DNA of 64,000 nt from an uncultured Collinsella sp. (lineage in GTDB: Bacteria; Actinomycetota; Coriobacteriia; Coriobacteriales; Coriobacteriaceae), in the NCBI GenBank assembly GCA_900757495.1, contig CAAENX010000011.1, positions 97,812-161,811 on the forward strand. Reading direction: 5' to 3'. Below the pieces are notes generated by a model. It saw only the letters and a list, made by a program, of their open reading frames with translations, made no database searches and was not told where the DNA came from. Positions 7,412 through 15,828 of the stretch are shown piece after piece. Position numbers and translations under genes: made by a program. Position 1 is the stretch's first letter; each line of letters starts with the position of its first letter.

Positions 7412-8971
7412 CTACTCGGCGGGAATTACGCTACCGTCCTGGAAGCCAACGTTGTTGTGGGCGAAGCAGTCCTCGTACTTAAAGCCGGAGAGTTCCTCGC
7501 AAAGCGCCTTGACCTCGGGCTTGACGTCGGCCATCTTGCCACCCTCCTTGACACGGCGGATCTCGTCGCAAAGGACGTCGCACTGCTCCTTGTCGATCTT
7601 GATGCCGCGGGCAAGGACAGCCGCGAGCAGGAAGAAGCCGGCGCAGCCGATGAGCATGTAGCCGCAGATGTACAGAGGCACGGTGGCGGGCTGGGTCACG
7701 GCGTCGCTGTTGCCGGCGGTCTGAATGAAGCCGGAGGCAGCAAGGACGATGGCCCATGCGTTGACGGCGACTGCCTGGGCGATCTGCTGGCAGAGCTGCT
7801 GTGCGGAGCTGTAGATGCCCTCGCGACGACGCAGGGTGATGAGCTCATCGACATCGGGGACGTAGTTGAGCAGGACATCGGGCAGATACTGGAAGCCAAC
7901 GTAGAAGAACTTCCAGATGGCGAAGATGATGGGGTAGGCGATCATGGCGATGGCGACCGTGGAGGTGCCGCTGATCTGGCCAAAGGCGAAGTAGTTATAA
8001 GCGATGATGCACGCAGCGCAGCCGACGTTGGCCAGGTACCAAGACTTGTGGAAGCCCTTCTTGGCCATGAGGGCAACCCAGACGGCGGTGCAGACGATAG
8101 CGACAACCTTGCCGGGCATCTCCATCACGGACTCGTAGGACTTAGGAATCTGCAGGCAGTAGACGATGAAGAAGGACAGGCAGGCAGACCAGCAGGCGGC
8201 AGCGAGCTTCGTGGAGACCTGTGCATACAGGACCTTGCGGAAGGACTTGTTGCGGAACGTGGAGATAACGTCGATGAAGAACTTCTTGATGCCCTCGCCA
8301 ACGCTCTCGATCTTCTCCTGAGCGACCTCCTCGGGGGTGTGCTCCCACGTGGACAGGTACACGCAGAGCAGCGAGATTGCCATGACCGAAGCGTTAATCG
8401 TAGCGATGATGAAATAGCTGAACGGGTTGGTCTCGCCGAAGGTGCCAAAGCCAAAGCCGACGAGTGCTGCCATAAGGAAGCCGGCAGCGTTGCCAAAGAG
8501 GTGCTTGTAGCCGGTGAGGTACGTACGCTCCTTGAAGTCGTCGGTCATCTCGATGGTAAGCGGCGACAGGTTGGCGGTGCAGAATGTGTACGCGACGTTG
8601 TAGATCAGGTACAGCACAAAGTAGTACGGGAAACCGAACGGCGTAGCCACAAAGATGAGCGGCTCAGCGACCATCATCGGGATAGCGAGCAAGATCCAGA
8701 AACGGCGACGACCAAAGATGCGGCCGATCTTGGTGGCATAGAAGTTATCGGCCACAAAACCCATCAGCGGGCAAAGAATGGCGTTGAGATAGATGGCGAA
8801 CGAGCTAATCAGCGCAGCCTCGCCTGCGGACAGGCCGCACTCCGTGGACAGGAACAGCACCATGTAGCTGTGCGTAAAGCTCAGGGCACCGGAGTTGAGC
8901 ATGCCGCCCATACCAAAGCCCAAGCGCGTCCAGAATGTGATTTTGCGCTTTTTTCCAATCTTATTAGTCAT
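7412..8971 (-). CDS. GPH-family MFS sugar/uronide transporter
   Basis: 519 residues from MTNKIGKKRKIT, with about twelve hydrophobic segments typical of glycoside-pentoside-hexuronide:cation symporters. The ATG at 8971 is preceded by GGGAG; a longer frame to 9040 has no such site. It probably imports galacturonate or oligogalacturonides with H+ or Na+. The genomic setting (polygalacturonase, methylesterase, uxaCBA) supports a pectin-derived substrate; no residue seen here fixes the exact sugar. The promoter region (9049-9220) holds three LacI-type operators and the shared 28-bp element, so this gene is probably a main control point of the pathway. Confidence 0.88.
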   Translation of the reverse strand: MTNKIGKKRKITFWTRLGFGMGGMLNSGALSFTHSYMVLFLSTECGLSAGEAALISSFAIYLNAILCPLMGFVADNFYATKIGRIFGRRRFWILLAIPMMVAEPLIFVATPFGFPYYFVLYLIYNVAYTFCTANLSPLTIEMTDDFKERTYLTGYKHLFGNAAGFLMAALVGFGFGTFGETNPFSYFIIATINASVMAISLLCVYLSTWEHTPEEVAQEKIESVGEGIKKFFIDVISTFRNKSFRKVLYAQVSTKLAAACWSACLSFFIVYCLQIPKSYESVMEMPGKVVAIVCTAVWVALMAKKGFHKSWYLANVGCAACIIAYNYFAFGQISGTSTVAIAMIAYPIIFAIWKFFYVGFQYLPDVLLNYVPDVDELITLRRREGIYSSAQQLCQQIAQAVAVNAWAIVLAASGFIQTAGNSDAVTQPATVPLYICGYMLIGCAGFFLLAAVLARGIKIDKEQCDVLCDEIRRVKEGGKMADVKPEVKALCEELSGFKYEDCFAHNNVGFQDGSVIPAE

Positions 8972-9048
8972 CGAGCTCCCTCTCTTCTCTCGATTGTCTT
9001 GTAACAAGACATTGGAATCCATACCGACATCCGTCTGCATGTCGTTCA

Positions 9049-9064
9049 GGGTGAACGTTTAGCT
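9049..9064 (-). promoter_or_regulatory. LacI operator 1 of the transporter promoter (imperfect)
   Basis: GGGTGAACGTTTAGCT, one good half-site and one degenerate half-site, at the expected transcription start. Its centre is 40 bp from the perfect copy at 9089-9104. Confidence 0.6.
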
Positions 9065-9066
9065 AG

Positions 9067-9095
9067 ATTATGCGCGATTGCTTATGATAGGTGAA
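9067..9095 (-). promoter_or_regulatory. Promoter of the GPH transporter gene
   Basis: TTCACC (-35) and CATAAT (-10) with a 17-base spacer on the minus strand. The -35 hexamer is part of operator 2, so repressor and RNA polymerase would compete. Confidence 0.6.
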
Positions 9096-9104
9096 CGTTC
9101 ACTT
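9089..9104 (-). promoter_or_regulatory. LacI operator 2 of the transporter promoter
   Basis: AGGTGAACGTTCACTT contains the perfect 12-bp core GTGAACGTTCAC, identical to the uxaC operators, and overlaps the -35 hexamer. Confidence 0.75.
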
Positions 9105-9116
9105 GAATAATATCCC

Positions 9117-9144
9117 TGAACGGTCGTTTTTCATCGCTGAACGG
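9117..9144 (-). promoter_or_regulatory. 28-bp shared upstream element, copy 1 (transporter)
   Basis: Begins TGAACGGTCGTTTTT and ends TGAACGG on the plus strand. The two AACGG repeats are exactly 21 bp apart. Twenty of 28 positions are identical in copies at 14065-14092 and 24992-25019. It starts 22 bp upstream of the -35 edge. Proposed activator site; the protein is unknown. Confidence 0.6.
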
Positions 9145-9207
9145 ACACCTAACTCAAAATATTCTCGATTACAAGGGCATTCGGTGGGTTTTAATTTCAG
9201 GGTGACT

Positions 9208-9224
9208 AGGTGAACGTTTATTGT
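9208..9224 (-). promoter_or_regulatory. Distal auxiliary LacI operator
   Basis: AGGTGAACGTTTATTG, one intact half-site and one weak half-site, centred 119 bp from the perfect operator. It could serve DNA looping, but this is weak evidence. Confidence 0.4.
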
Positions 9225-9272
9225 ATTCACCACCCACCGCGCCCCAGGAAGACGCGCTTCTACAGCCCGGAC

Positions 9273-9310
9273 AAAAATGGCCCCGCCGGGAACACTCCCG
9301 ACGGGGCCAT
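9273..9310 (-). terminator. Rho-independent terminator of uxaA
   Basis: Stem ATGGCCCCG(T)CGGGA paired with TCCCG(G)CGGGGCCAT around a short loop, followed on the minus strand by TTTTTG. It ends the uxaC-uxaB-uxaA transcript. Confidence 0.85.
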
Positions 9311-9343
9311 GGCCAATAGCGCCCTATGCGAACCCGCTTGCCG

Positions 9344-10828
9344 CTACAGGCAGACGCCGTCCTTCCAGATGCTGATCTCGTGACAACCGCGACGCTCGGC
9401 ACTCGTAAGCTTGCCGCCCGCGCACTCCAGCACCAGCTGGTACAGGTCGTGGGCAGCCTCGTCGAGCGTGCACTCGCCTGTGGCAATCACGCCGGCGTTA
9501 AAGTCCATCCAGTTGGCCTTGTGGTCGCACAGACGCTGGTTGGTAAACACCTTGAGCGTCGGCGCCGGCGCGCCAAACGGCGTGCCGCGGCCGGTCGAGA
9601 ACAAAATCACGTGGCAGCCGGCAGCCGTCAGGGCCGTGGTGGATACCATGTCGTTGCCCGGGCCGCACAGCATGTTCAGACCGTGCTTAGTTGCCTGACC
9701 GGCATACGGCAGCACGTCGACGATGGGGGCAGATCCGCCCTTTTGCACGCAGCCGCAGCTCTTGTCCTCGAGCGTGGTGATGCCGCCGTCCTTGTTGCCG
9801 GGGCTCGGGTTCTCATAGACAACCTCACCGTGGCTGATAAAGTATTCCTTAAAGCCGTTGAGCATGTCGGAGGCAGCGTTAAAGACGTCCTGACTCTCGC
9901 AGCGATCGAGCAGAATGCTCTCCGCGCCAAACATCTCGGGCACCTCGGTGAGCACCGACGTGCCGCCGCGGGCGACAACCATATCGCTCACGCGGCCGAT
10001 CGTGGGGTTGGCGGTAATGCCCGAAAGACCGTCAGAGCCGCCGCACTTAAGGCCAATGACCAGCTCGGAGGCCGGAATGGGCTCACGCTTGGCCTGCTTG
10101 GCCAGGTCAGCCAACTCGGACAGAATCTTGTGGCCCTCGACCTGCTCGTCGGCTACATCCTGGCAGGTAAGGAAGCGAACGCGCTCGTGATCGAAGTCAC
10201 CGAGCTCATCGAGCACCTGCTGGTGCGTGCAGTTTTCGCAACCGAGGGACAGGAACAGTACACCCGCAGCGTTTGCGTGACGCGAGAGCGCCACCAGCAG
10301 ACGACGCGTCTGGGCATGGTCGGCGCCGGTCTGCGAGCAGCCAAAGGGATGTGGGAAGTAGTAAACGCCCTCCAGCGAGCCCTCGACCAGATCCTGAGCC
10401 TGCTCGCACATGGCACGTGCGACCTCGTTGACGCAGCCGACCGTGGGGATGATCCACAGCTCGTTGCGCGTGGCGGCGCGGCCGTCGGCGCGACGGAAGC
10501 CCATAAAGGTCTCGGGCTCAACCGGCTCAACAACCGGATGCGTCGGGTTGTAAGCATACTCGACCTCGCCCGAAAGGTTGGTCTTGACGTTATGCGTATG
10601 AAGCCACTGACCGGGCTGGATGTCGCCCGTCACATGACCGATAGGAAGACCGTACTTGATGACGTTCTCCCCCGCGGCAATCGAGCGCACGGCCATCTTG
10701 TGGCCCTGCGGAATATCCTCCGCGGCCACGACCTCTCCCACCCCGGGAACCGCGACGGCGGTGCCCTTGGCAAGCGGCGACAGCGCAACGATCACGTTGT
10801 CGGCCGGATTGATCTGGATAGTATTCAT
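9344..10828 (-). CDS. uxaA: Altronate dehydratase
   Basis: 494 residues, close to the 495 of E. coli UxaA. An N-terminal SAF domain (residues about 10-80) is followed by the GD/AH-type dehydratase domain with the Cys/His clusters SLGCENCTHQQ, GLKCGGSDGLSG, KSCGCVQKGG and NMLCGPGNDMVSTTA. It dehydrates D-altronate to 2-keto-3-deoxy-D-gluconate, the last of the three Uxa steps of galacturonate breakdown, using an Fe2+ or Mn2+ centre. It is the third gene of a uxaC-uxaB-uxaA transcript (78 bases after uxaB) and is closed by a strong terminator. KDG kinase and aldolase genes are not in the window. Confidence 0.95.
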   Translation of the reverse strand: MNTIQINPADNVIVALSPLAKGTAVAVPGVGEVVAAEDIPQGHKMAVRSIAAGENVIKYGLPIGHVTGDIQPGQWLHTHNVKTNLSGEVEYAYNPTHPVVEPVEPETFMGFRRADGRAATRNELWIIPTVGCVNEVARAMCEQAQDLVEGSLEGVYYFPHPFGCSQTGADHAQTRRLLVALSRHANAAGVLFLSLGCENCTHQQVLDELGDFDHERVRFLTCQDVADEQVEGHKILSELADLAKQAKREPIPASELVIGLKCGGSDGLSGITANPTIGRVSDMVVARGGTSVLTEVPEMFGAESILLDRCESQDVFNAASDMLNGFKEYFISHGEVVYENPSPGNKDGGITTLEDKSCGCVQKGGSAPIVDVLPYAGQATKHGLNMLCGPGNDMVSTTALTAAGCHVILFSTGRGTPFGAPAPTLKVFTNQRLCDHKANWMDFNAGVIATGECTLDEAAHDLYQLVLECAGGKLTSAERRGCHEISIWKDGVCL

Positions 10829-10906
10829 TACAAAGAGTCCTAACCCTACAGGTTGAGCAGAAGTCAGCGGGCGCCCGCCAGTTACCCGGCAGGCGCACAG
10901 AAGGAT

Positions 10907-12421
10907 TTAGGCCTGGGCGTTGGCGAAGGCCTGCTTGGCGCCCTCGACGCGCACGACGGCAAGCGCGTTGACGACAAACTCCTCAAGGCCGGCAATCTGC
11001 GTAAGGTCCTCGCCCCACATCTGCTCGTTGCTGAGCACGTCGTGCACCAGCTCGGCATCGTCTGCACCGGCGTGGGCGGCGTAGAAATCGAGCACGAAGG
11101 CATCGTCCTGAGCGGTGTACTCGGTGCCGTCGGCTCGGCGCAGGTGCAGGCCGTCACCCTCGCGAGCAACGAGCTCCTGCGTATAGAAGGCAATGAGCGT
11201 AGCGAGGCTCGTCGCCAGGCACTTGGGCAGGTTGCCGGTCTCGGCAACATAGTCCTTGAGCGTGGGCAGGTCGCGAGCACGCCATTTGGCGGTTGAGTTG
11301 AGGCAAATGGAGAGCAGCGCGTGGTCGATAAACGGGTTGTCGAAGCGGTTCTCGACGGCGGCAGCAAAGGCCTTGCAGTCCTCGACGTCCAGGTCGGCGG
11401 CAAGCGTCGGGATGACCTCGTCGTAGAGCATAGTGTTCATGAAGCCGCGAACGGTCTCGTCATGCATGCAATCGCGCACGATGTCAAAGCCGGCAACCCA
11501 GGAGCCCGGAACAAAGGCAGTGTGGGCGCCGTTGAGGATGCGGACCTTGCGCTTCTTGTACGGGGTGACGTCGGGGGTCACAAAGACGCCCGGCAGGCCG
11601 GCCTTCACGAAGGGCAGACGCTCCTTGAGCGACTCATCGCCCTGGATACCCCACATCTGGAAGGGCTCGCGCACGGCCAGGAAGGGATCCTCGTAGCCCA
11701 GGCGCTCGGCCACGGCGGCGGCCTCCTTGGGGTCGCGGATGCGGCCGGGGACGATAGTGTCGACGAGCGTGGTACAGACGGTGCAGTCGTTGGCCATCCA
11801 CTGCGCAAACTCGTCCTCCCAGCCCCAGTCGCTCACGTACTGGTTCATGATGCGCAGCAGCTCCTCGCCGTTGTGATCGATGAGTTCGCAGGCGAGCACG
11901 ATGACGCCCGGCTTGCCGGCGGCCCAGCGGGTGTGGAGCACCTGGGCAAGCTTAGCGGGGAAGCTCGCGGGCGGCATGTCGTCGGCCTTGCAGAACGGAT
12001 CGTAGGCGATACCGGCCTCGGTGGTGTTGGAGACGATAATCTCTAGGTCGTCGGAGACGGCAACCTCCATCATGGCGCGGTAGTCGTCCTCGCGATACGG
12101 ATTGAGACAGCGGCTGCAGGCGCTGATCACACGGGACTCGTCGACCGTGTTGCCGCTCTCCTTGCCGCGCACCAGCACGGTGTACAGGTCATCCTGAGCG
12201 TTAATGCCGTCGGCAAAGCCAAAGGCGCCGCTGATGGGCTGCACCATGACAACCTTGCCGTTCCAGCCGGTTGCCTCGTTGCCCATGTCAAAGAAGCGGT
12301 CGACGAATGCGCGAAGGAAATTGCCCTCGCCAAACTGCAGAACCTTCTCGGGCGCGTCCTTGGGCAGCAGGTAGCCCTTGTAGCCGATCTTCTCGAGCGT
12401 CTCGTAGCTGATGTTCTCCAT
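10907..12421 (-). CDS. uxaB: Tagaturonate reductase (altronate oxidoreductase)
   Basis: 504 residues of the mannitol/hexonate dehydrogenase superfamily. The N-terminal part has the family's cofactor-domain start LQFGEGNFLRAFVDRF, and the C-terminal domain contains RILNGAHTAFVPGSWVAG and the basic catalytic region around KKRKVRILNG. It reduces D-tagaturonate to D-altronate with NADH. Length fits UxaB (about 480-500); fructuronate reductase (UxuB) belongs to the same superfamily, but placement between uxaC and uxaA decides the call. A GGAGA ribosome site lies ten bases before the ATG. Confidence 0.93.
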   Translation of the reverse strand: MENISYETLEKIGYKGYLLPKDAPEKVLQFGEGNFLRAFVDRFFDMGNEATGWNGKVVMVQPISGAFGFADGINAQDDLYTVLVRGKESGNTVDESRVISACSRCLNPYREDDYRAMMEVAVSDDLEIIVSNTTEAGIAYDPFCKADDMPPASFPAKLAQVLHTRWAAGKPGVIVLACELIDHNGEELLRIMNQYVSDWGWEDEFAQWMANDCTVCTTLVDTIVPGRIRDPKEAAAVAERLGYEDPFLAVREPFQMWGIQGDESLKERLPFVKAGLPGVFVTPDVTPYKKRKVRILNGAHTAFVPGSWVAGFDIVRDCMHDETVRGFMNTMLYDEVIPTLAADLDVEDCKAFAAAVENRFDNPFIDHALLSICLNSTAKWRARDLPTLKDYVAETGNLPKCLATSLATLIAFYTQELVAREGDGLHLRRADGTEYTAQDDAFVLDFYAAHAGADDAELVHDVLSNEQMWGEDLTQIAGLEEFVVNALAVVRVEGAKQAFANAQA

Positions 12422-12457
12422 CGATGTCTCTCCTTAGATTGCTGTTAGCGTGCAGGC

Positions 12458-12493
12458 AAAACGGGGGCGCCGCGTGTGGCAACGGCGCTCCCG
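12458..12493 (-). terminator. Possible intrinsic terminator/attenuator between uxaC and uxaB
   Basis: GGGAGCGCCG paired with CGGCGCCCCC (one G-U) and followed on the minus strand by GTTTTG. The short U tract suggests partial termination inside the operon. Confidence 0.5.
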
Positions 12494-12517
12494 AGTTCGG
12501 TGTGGTTCGATGCGGGT

Positions 12518-13945
12518 TTAGGCCTCGACGGTATCCAGGTCAAAGCCAAAGTAGCGGACCGCGTTGTTGTAGCTGATGTCGCGCACAATGGCTCCCAGCA
12601 GCTCCATGTCGGCGGGGTACTTGCCCTGCTCGACCCACTCGCCGATCACGCCGCACAGCACGCGACGGAAGTACTCGTGACGCGGGTAGGACAGGAAGGA
12701 GCGGGAATCGGTAAGCATGCCCACAAAGTTGCCCAGCACGCCCTCGTTAGCCAGAGCCGTGAGCTGCTCGCGCATACCGACCTCGTTGTCGTTGAACCAC
12801 CAGGCCGAGCCGTTCTGGATCTTGCCGGCGGTCGGAGCCTCCTGGAAGCAGCCCATCACGGTGTCGATCATGGTGTTGTCGATGGGGTTCAGGCTGTACA
12901 GGATGGTCTTGGGCAGGCCGCAGGTCTCCTGGATGGAGTTGAGGAAATCGGCCAGCTGGTCGGACGGCGTGTAGTTGGAGATGCAGTCGTAGCCGGTGTC
13001 GGGACCGAGCTTGGCGAACATAGCGCGGTTGTTATCACGCTTGCAGCCAAAGTGCAGCTGCATGGCCCAGCCAAGGCGGACATACTCGCCGGCGACGAAC
13101 TGCATAAAGGCCGTCTTATACTTGAGGACCTCGTCCTCGGTAAGCGGCTCGGCGGCAAGGCCCTTAGCAAAGATAGTCTCGATCTCGTCGGCGGTAGCCG
13201 GAACGTACATAACGTAGTCGAGCGCGTGGTCGGAAGCGCGGCAGCCCAGCTCGTGGGCAACGTCGTAGCGCTTGGAGATGGCGGCCTTCATGCCCTCGAA
13301 GTCGCTGATCTCAACGCCGGCAACCTCGGAGAGATGCTTGCAGTAGTCGGCGAACTCCTGGCCACGCTCGATGCGCAGGGCGGCATCGGGGCGCATGGCG
13401 GGAACGACCTGAACGTCAAAACTGTCGTCGGCGGCAATCTTCTTGTGCCACTCAAAGCTGTCGGCGGGGTCGTCGGTAGTGCAGATCATGCGAACGCTGG
13501 ACTGCTTGATCAGGTTGCGGCAGGTAAAGCTGGCCTCGGCGAGCTTGGCGTTGGCAAGGTCCCAGACCTCCTGAGCGGTTTTGCCGTTGAGGACGCCTTC
13601 GTAGCCAAAGTAACGCTTAAGCTCCAGGTGACTCCACTCAAAGACGGGATTGCCCACGCAACGGCCCAGGGTCTCAGCCCACTTCTGGAACTTCTCGCGA
13701 GCAGGGGCATCGCCGGTAATGAAGCGCTCATCGACGCCGTTGGCGCGCATCAGACGCCACTTGTAGTGATCGCCGCCCAGCCAAACCTCGGTGATGTTCT
13801 CAAAACGCTTGTCGTCCCAGATCTCCTTGGGAGAAATGTGGCAGTGGTAGTCAACGATGGGCATACCCTCGGCAAAGTTGTGGAACAGTTCCTCGCCGGT
13901 TTTGGTGCTCAGCAGGAAATCCTGATCGTCCATGAAGTTTTTCAT
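12518..13945 (-). CDS. uxaC: Glucuronate/galacturonate isomerase
   Basis: 475 residues from MKNFMDDQDFLL. The ATG at 13945 has AGGGG upstream; the frame reaching 14011 runs into operator DNA and is rejected. Amidohydrolase-fold uronate isomerase motifs are seen: VDYHCHISPKEIW near residue 32 and LTDSRSFLSYPRHEYFRR near the C-terminus. It converts D-galacturonate to D-tagaturonate (and D-glucuronate to D-fructuronate). First gene of the uxaCBA unit, directly under a promoter with two perfect LacI operators and the shared 28-bp element, so it should be the most tightly controlled step. Confidence 0.95.
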   Translation of the reverse strand: MKNFMDDQDFLLSTKTGEELFHNFAEGMPIVDYHCHISPKEIWDDKRFENITEVWLGGDHYKWRLMRANGVDERFITGDAPAREKFQKWAETLGRCVGNPVFEWSHLELKRYFGYEGVLNGKTAQEVWDLANAKLAEASFTCRNLIKQSSVRMICTTDDPADSFEWHKKIAADDSFDVQVVPAMRPDAALRIERGQEFADYCKHLSEVAGVEISDFEGMKAAISKRYDVAHELGCRASDHALDYVMYVPATADEIETIFAKGLAAEPLTEDEVLKYKTAFMQFVAGEYVRLGWAMQLHFGCKRDNNRAMFAKLGPDTGYDCISNYTPSDQLADFLNSIQETCGLPKTILYSLNPIDNTMIDTVMGCFQEAPTAGKIQNGSAWWFNDNEVGMREQLTALANEGVLGNFVGMLTDSRSFLSYPRHEYFRRVLCGVIGEWVEQGKYPADMELLGAIVRDISYNNAVRYFGFDLDTVEA

Positions 13946-13997
13946 CAAACAACCCCTTTGTTGGCGGAGCGGGCGCACGATGCGCTCGTTATCCTCT

Positions 13998-14013
13998 AGG
14001 TGAACGTTCACTA
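13998..14013 (-). promoter_or_regulatory. LacI operator 1 of uxaC
   Basis: AGGTGAACGTTCACTA, containing the perfect core GTGAACGTTCAC, at the predicted transcription start, 38 bp from operator 2. Confidence 0.8.
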
Positions 14014-14042
14014 TACTAATTCATTGCGACTTAAAAGGTGAA
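14013..14042 (-). promoter_or_regulatory. uxaC promoter
   Basis: TTCACC (-35, inside operator 2) and TAGTAT (-10) with an 18-base spacer on the minus strand; same layout as the transporter promoter. Confidence 0.6.
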
Positions 14043-14051
14043 CGTTCACCT
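14036..14051 (-). promoter_or_regulatory. LacI operator 2 of uxaC (perfect 16-bp palindrome)
   Basis: AGGTGAACGTTCACCT is fully self-complementary and is the best consensus copy in the window. It covers the -35 box. Confidence 0.85.
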
Positions 14052-14064
14052 AACCACCATGGGA

Positions 14065-14092
14065 TGAACGGTCGATTTTGCCCGTTCAACGG
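14065..14092 (-). promoter_or_regulatory. 28-bp shared upstream element, copy 2 (uxaC)
   Basis: Begins TGAACGGTCGATTTT and ends TCAACGG; the AACGG repeats are 21 bp apart. It starts 23 bp upstream of the -35 edge, nearly the same distance as in the transporter promoter. Confidence 0.6.
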
Positions 14093-14184
14093 TTACTGGA
14101 GCCGTGACTTGTATGTATTGCGAATTGGCAGGCGTCCCCGAATACCGAACTTGAGCGCTTTGGCCAGGTGGGTCATGTTCCGCC

Positions 14185-14375
14185 GTGCATTTTTGGGAGT
14201 ATTCAGCATCGGAGCGCACCGCGCACCGTCTTCGAAGCCCTATCTGATGCTCATATTGCGCCCAATCGGCATAAATAAGTGCCCCCGATGGCGAATTACG
14301 CCATCGGGGGCACTTAAAACCGTCGTCCTAGCCTCTTTCGGAACACGCCATTGCTGAATACTCCAAAAAATGCAC
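14185..14375. repeat. Inverted-repeat element around the lacI terminator
   Basis: The left arm at 14185-14208 reads GTGCATTTTTGGGAGTATTC then AGCA. The right arm at 14352-14375 is its reverse complement with one mismatch. Outside both arms a CAGGT lies exactly 15 bases away, so homology may extend further. The 143-bp interior is non-coding. The shape resembles a miniature inverted-repeat element, but no target duplication was identified. Confidence 0.6.
14270..14315 (-). terminator. Terminator of the pectin lacI gene
   Basis: A perfect 17-bp stem, arms 14277-14293 and 14299-14315 (AAGTGCCCCCGATGGCG), with a five-base loop. On the minus strand it is followed by TTATTTATG. Confidence 0.75.
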
Positions 14376-14404
14376 GTCGCAAGAGGGGGTACCTGACTAA
14401 ACGG

Positions 14405-15484
14405 CTAAATTCCCGCAAGCTCGCAGTAGCGGTCGACGTTGCTGGCAAACACCATCTCCACAGCACCCTTCTGCACGGGCTCCGCCGGAGTTTTACCCCA
14501 CAGCAGATACTCGCCCAAGGTCTTGGCGCCACGGTAGGCCAGGCTCACCGGGTCCTTATAGACAATATTGGTAAAGATGCCACGGCGCAAGGCCAAGGCG
14601 CTCTCGGGGAACAGATCGTTGCCGATTACCATGACCTTGCCGGCCTTGCCGCTTGAAACAAGCGCGTCGGCGACCACCTCGGAACCAACGGCAAAAACGC
14701 TACAGATGAGCTCGGGAGCATCCGGCGCACTCAAGCGCTGCTCAAGCTCGCGCTCGAGCTGTTTGACTTGCGCATGGGCGCCGGCAAGGTCCTCAACCTG
14801 CCATGGAATATCGTGTTCGCGCAGGTAATTATGAAAGGCGCGGGCGGTCAGGTAGTGTGAATCGGTATAGGGGTCGCCCGCCAACAGGAGCACGCGGGCG
14901 TCAGCCCCAGAAGCGTGGACCAGATTTGCCGCCTGCTCTGCCATAAGACTGCCCGCCGCGGAATAGTCCGCCAGACTGGCACCCAGGCGATCGAGGTGCG
15001 GGCGGTCGCCGTCTACGAGCTCGATTGTCACGCCCGCCTCGGCAATCTGCCTCAAGAGCTCGGTCGCGCGGTCATCACCCGGAACATAGGCAAGCAGACC
15101 ATCGATCTTCTCGCCTACCTGCAGACGCTCATCAATCTGCTCGAGCGCATCGGCGTAGCCGCCTACGCCAAATTCTACGCGCTCAACCGTAATACCCTGA
15201 TCGATGACCTCCTGCTCAAAGCGGTTGCAGCCTTCCCAAAGGTAACGGAAAAAGTACGCCCCCTCGCGCGATGCGCGGGGCAGGCAAAACACCAGGTTGA
15301 TATCCTTGCGGCGCAGGCTCGAGGCACTCGTATTGCGATGGTAACCCATGGCCTCGGCCTTAGCATTCACCTTGGAGCGCACGGATTCGCTCACGCCGGC
15401 CTTACCCGTCAGGGCCTTGTGCACGGTATTGATGGAAACGCCAAGCTCGGCGGCTATGTCCTTCATGGTTACGCGAGCGCTCAT
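14405..15484 (-). CDS. LacI-family repressor of the pectin/galacturonate genes
   Basis: 359 residues. The N-terminal helix-turn-helix reads MKDIAAELGVSINTVHKALT, followed by a hinge (ASSLRRKD) and a periplasmic-binding-protein-like sensor domain (LVFCLPRASREGAYFF, GLLAYVPGDD, MVIGNDLFPESA). The ATG at 15484 has GGAG upstream. The sensor is closer to type-4 sugar-binding domains than to classical GalR. It sits next to uxaC and is the only LacI gene in the block, so it is the likely reader of the GTGAACGTTCAC operators at GH105, transporter and uxaC. The inducer is probably galacturonate, tagaturonate or an oligogalacturonide (inference). Confidence 0.88.
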   Translation of the reverse strand: MSARVTMKDIAAELGVSINTVHKALTGKAGVSESVRSKVNAKAEAMGYHRNTSASSLRRKDINLVFCLPRASREGAYFFRYLWEGCNRFEQEVIDQGITVERVEFGVGGYADALEQIDERLQVGEKIDGLLAYVPGDDRATELLRQIAEAGVTIELVDGDRPHLDRLGASLADYSAAGSLMAEQAANLVHASGADARVLLLAGDPYTDSHYLTARAFHNYLREHDIPWQVEDLAGAHAQVKQLERELEQRLSAPDAPELICSVFAVGSEVVADALVSSGKAGKVMVIGNDLFPESALALRRGIFTNIVYKDPVSLAYRGAKTLGEYLLWGKTPAEPVQKGAVEMVFASNVDRYCELAGI

Positions 15485-15577
15485 GGGGTTACTCCGTTAT
15501 AGATAAGTTGCCAATTAACAGTACAGGTAACGATACCCCAAAATCACTCTTCAACTCGCCGCGCTCTCCCCCAAATG

Positions 15578-15616
15578 TGCAAAGCGCCCCGCGAACGGAT
15601 GCTCGCGAGGCGCTTG
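15578..15616 (-). terminator. Terminator after the FeoB-associated gene
   Basis: AAGCGCC(T)CGCGA paired with TCGCG(G)GGCGCTT, 13 bp, followed on the minus strand by TTTGCACATTT. The U tract is weak. Confidence 0.6.
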
Positions 15617-15627
15617 GATGACGGACC

Positions 15628-15828
15628 TTACTTGATACCGCGGCCCAAGTCTTCGGCAATTTTGTCCACGCCCTTAAGTGCGGCGCAGTTTTTTTTGTTG
15701 GAACAATGTCCCGTGCAAACGCCGCCCTGAGCGCAGTCGGCACAGGTGCCCTTGCGATAAATGCGCACGCACACGGCGACAAACGCAATGCCGATAACAG
15801 TCAGTACAACAATATCGATAGGTGCCAT
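15628..15828 (-). CDS. FeoB-associated Cys-rich membrane protein
   Basis: 66 residues: one N-terminal membrane helix (IDIVVLTVIGIAFVAVCVRI), a basic RKG stop, then a cysteine cluster CADCAQGGVCTGHCSNKKNC. This is the layout of the small FeoB-associated family, often found after feoB. GGAGG precedes the ATG. It is encoded 176 bases after feoB with a terminator between, so some transcription may read through. It may help ferrous iron handling at the FeoB pore or maturation of the complex; function is not established. Confidence 0.85.
   Translation of the reverse strand: MAPIDIVVLTVIGIAFVAVCVRIYRKGTCADCAQGGVCTGHCSNKKNCAALKGVDKIAEDLGRGIK

Larger units (their letters stand above)
8972..9343. other. 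372-bp control region between transporter and uxaA
   Basis: No coding sequence. It holds the transporter promoter, three LacI operators, the 28-bp activator-like element and the uxaA terminator, listed separately. No other gene-like signal was seen. Confidence 0.8.
14093..14404. other. 312-bp intergenic region between uxaC control DNA and lacI
   Basis: No gene. It holds the lacI terminator (14270-14315) and a pair of inverted 24-bp repeats enclosing it. The rest shows no recognisable feature. Confidence 0.7.
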
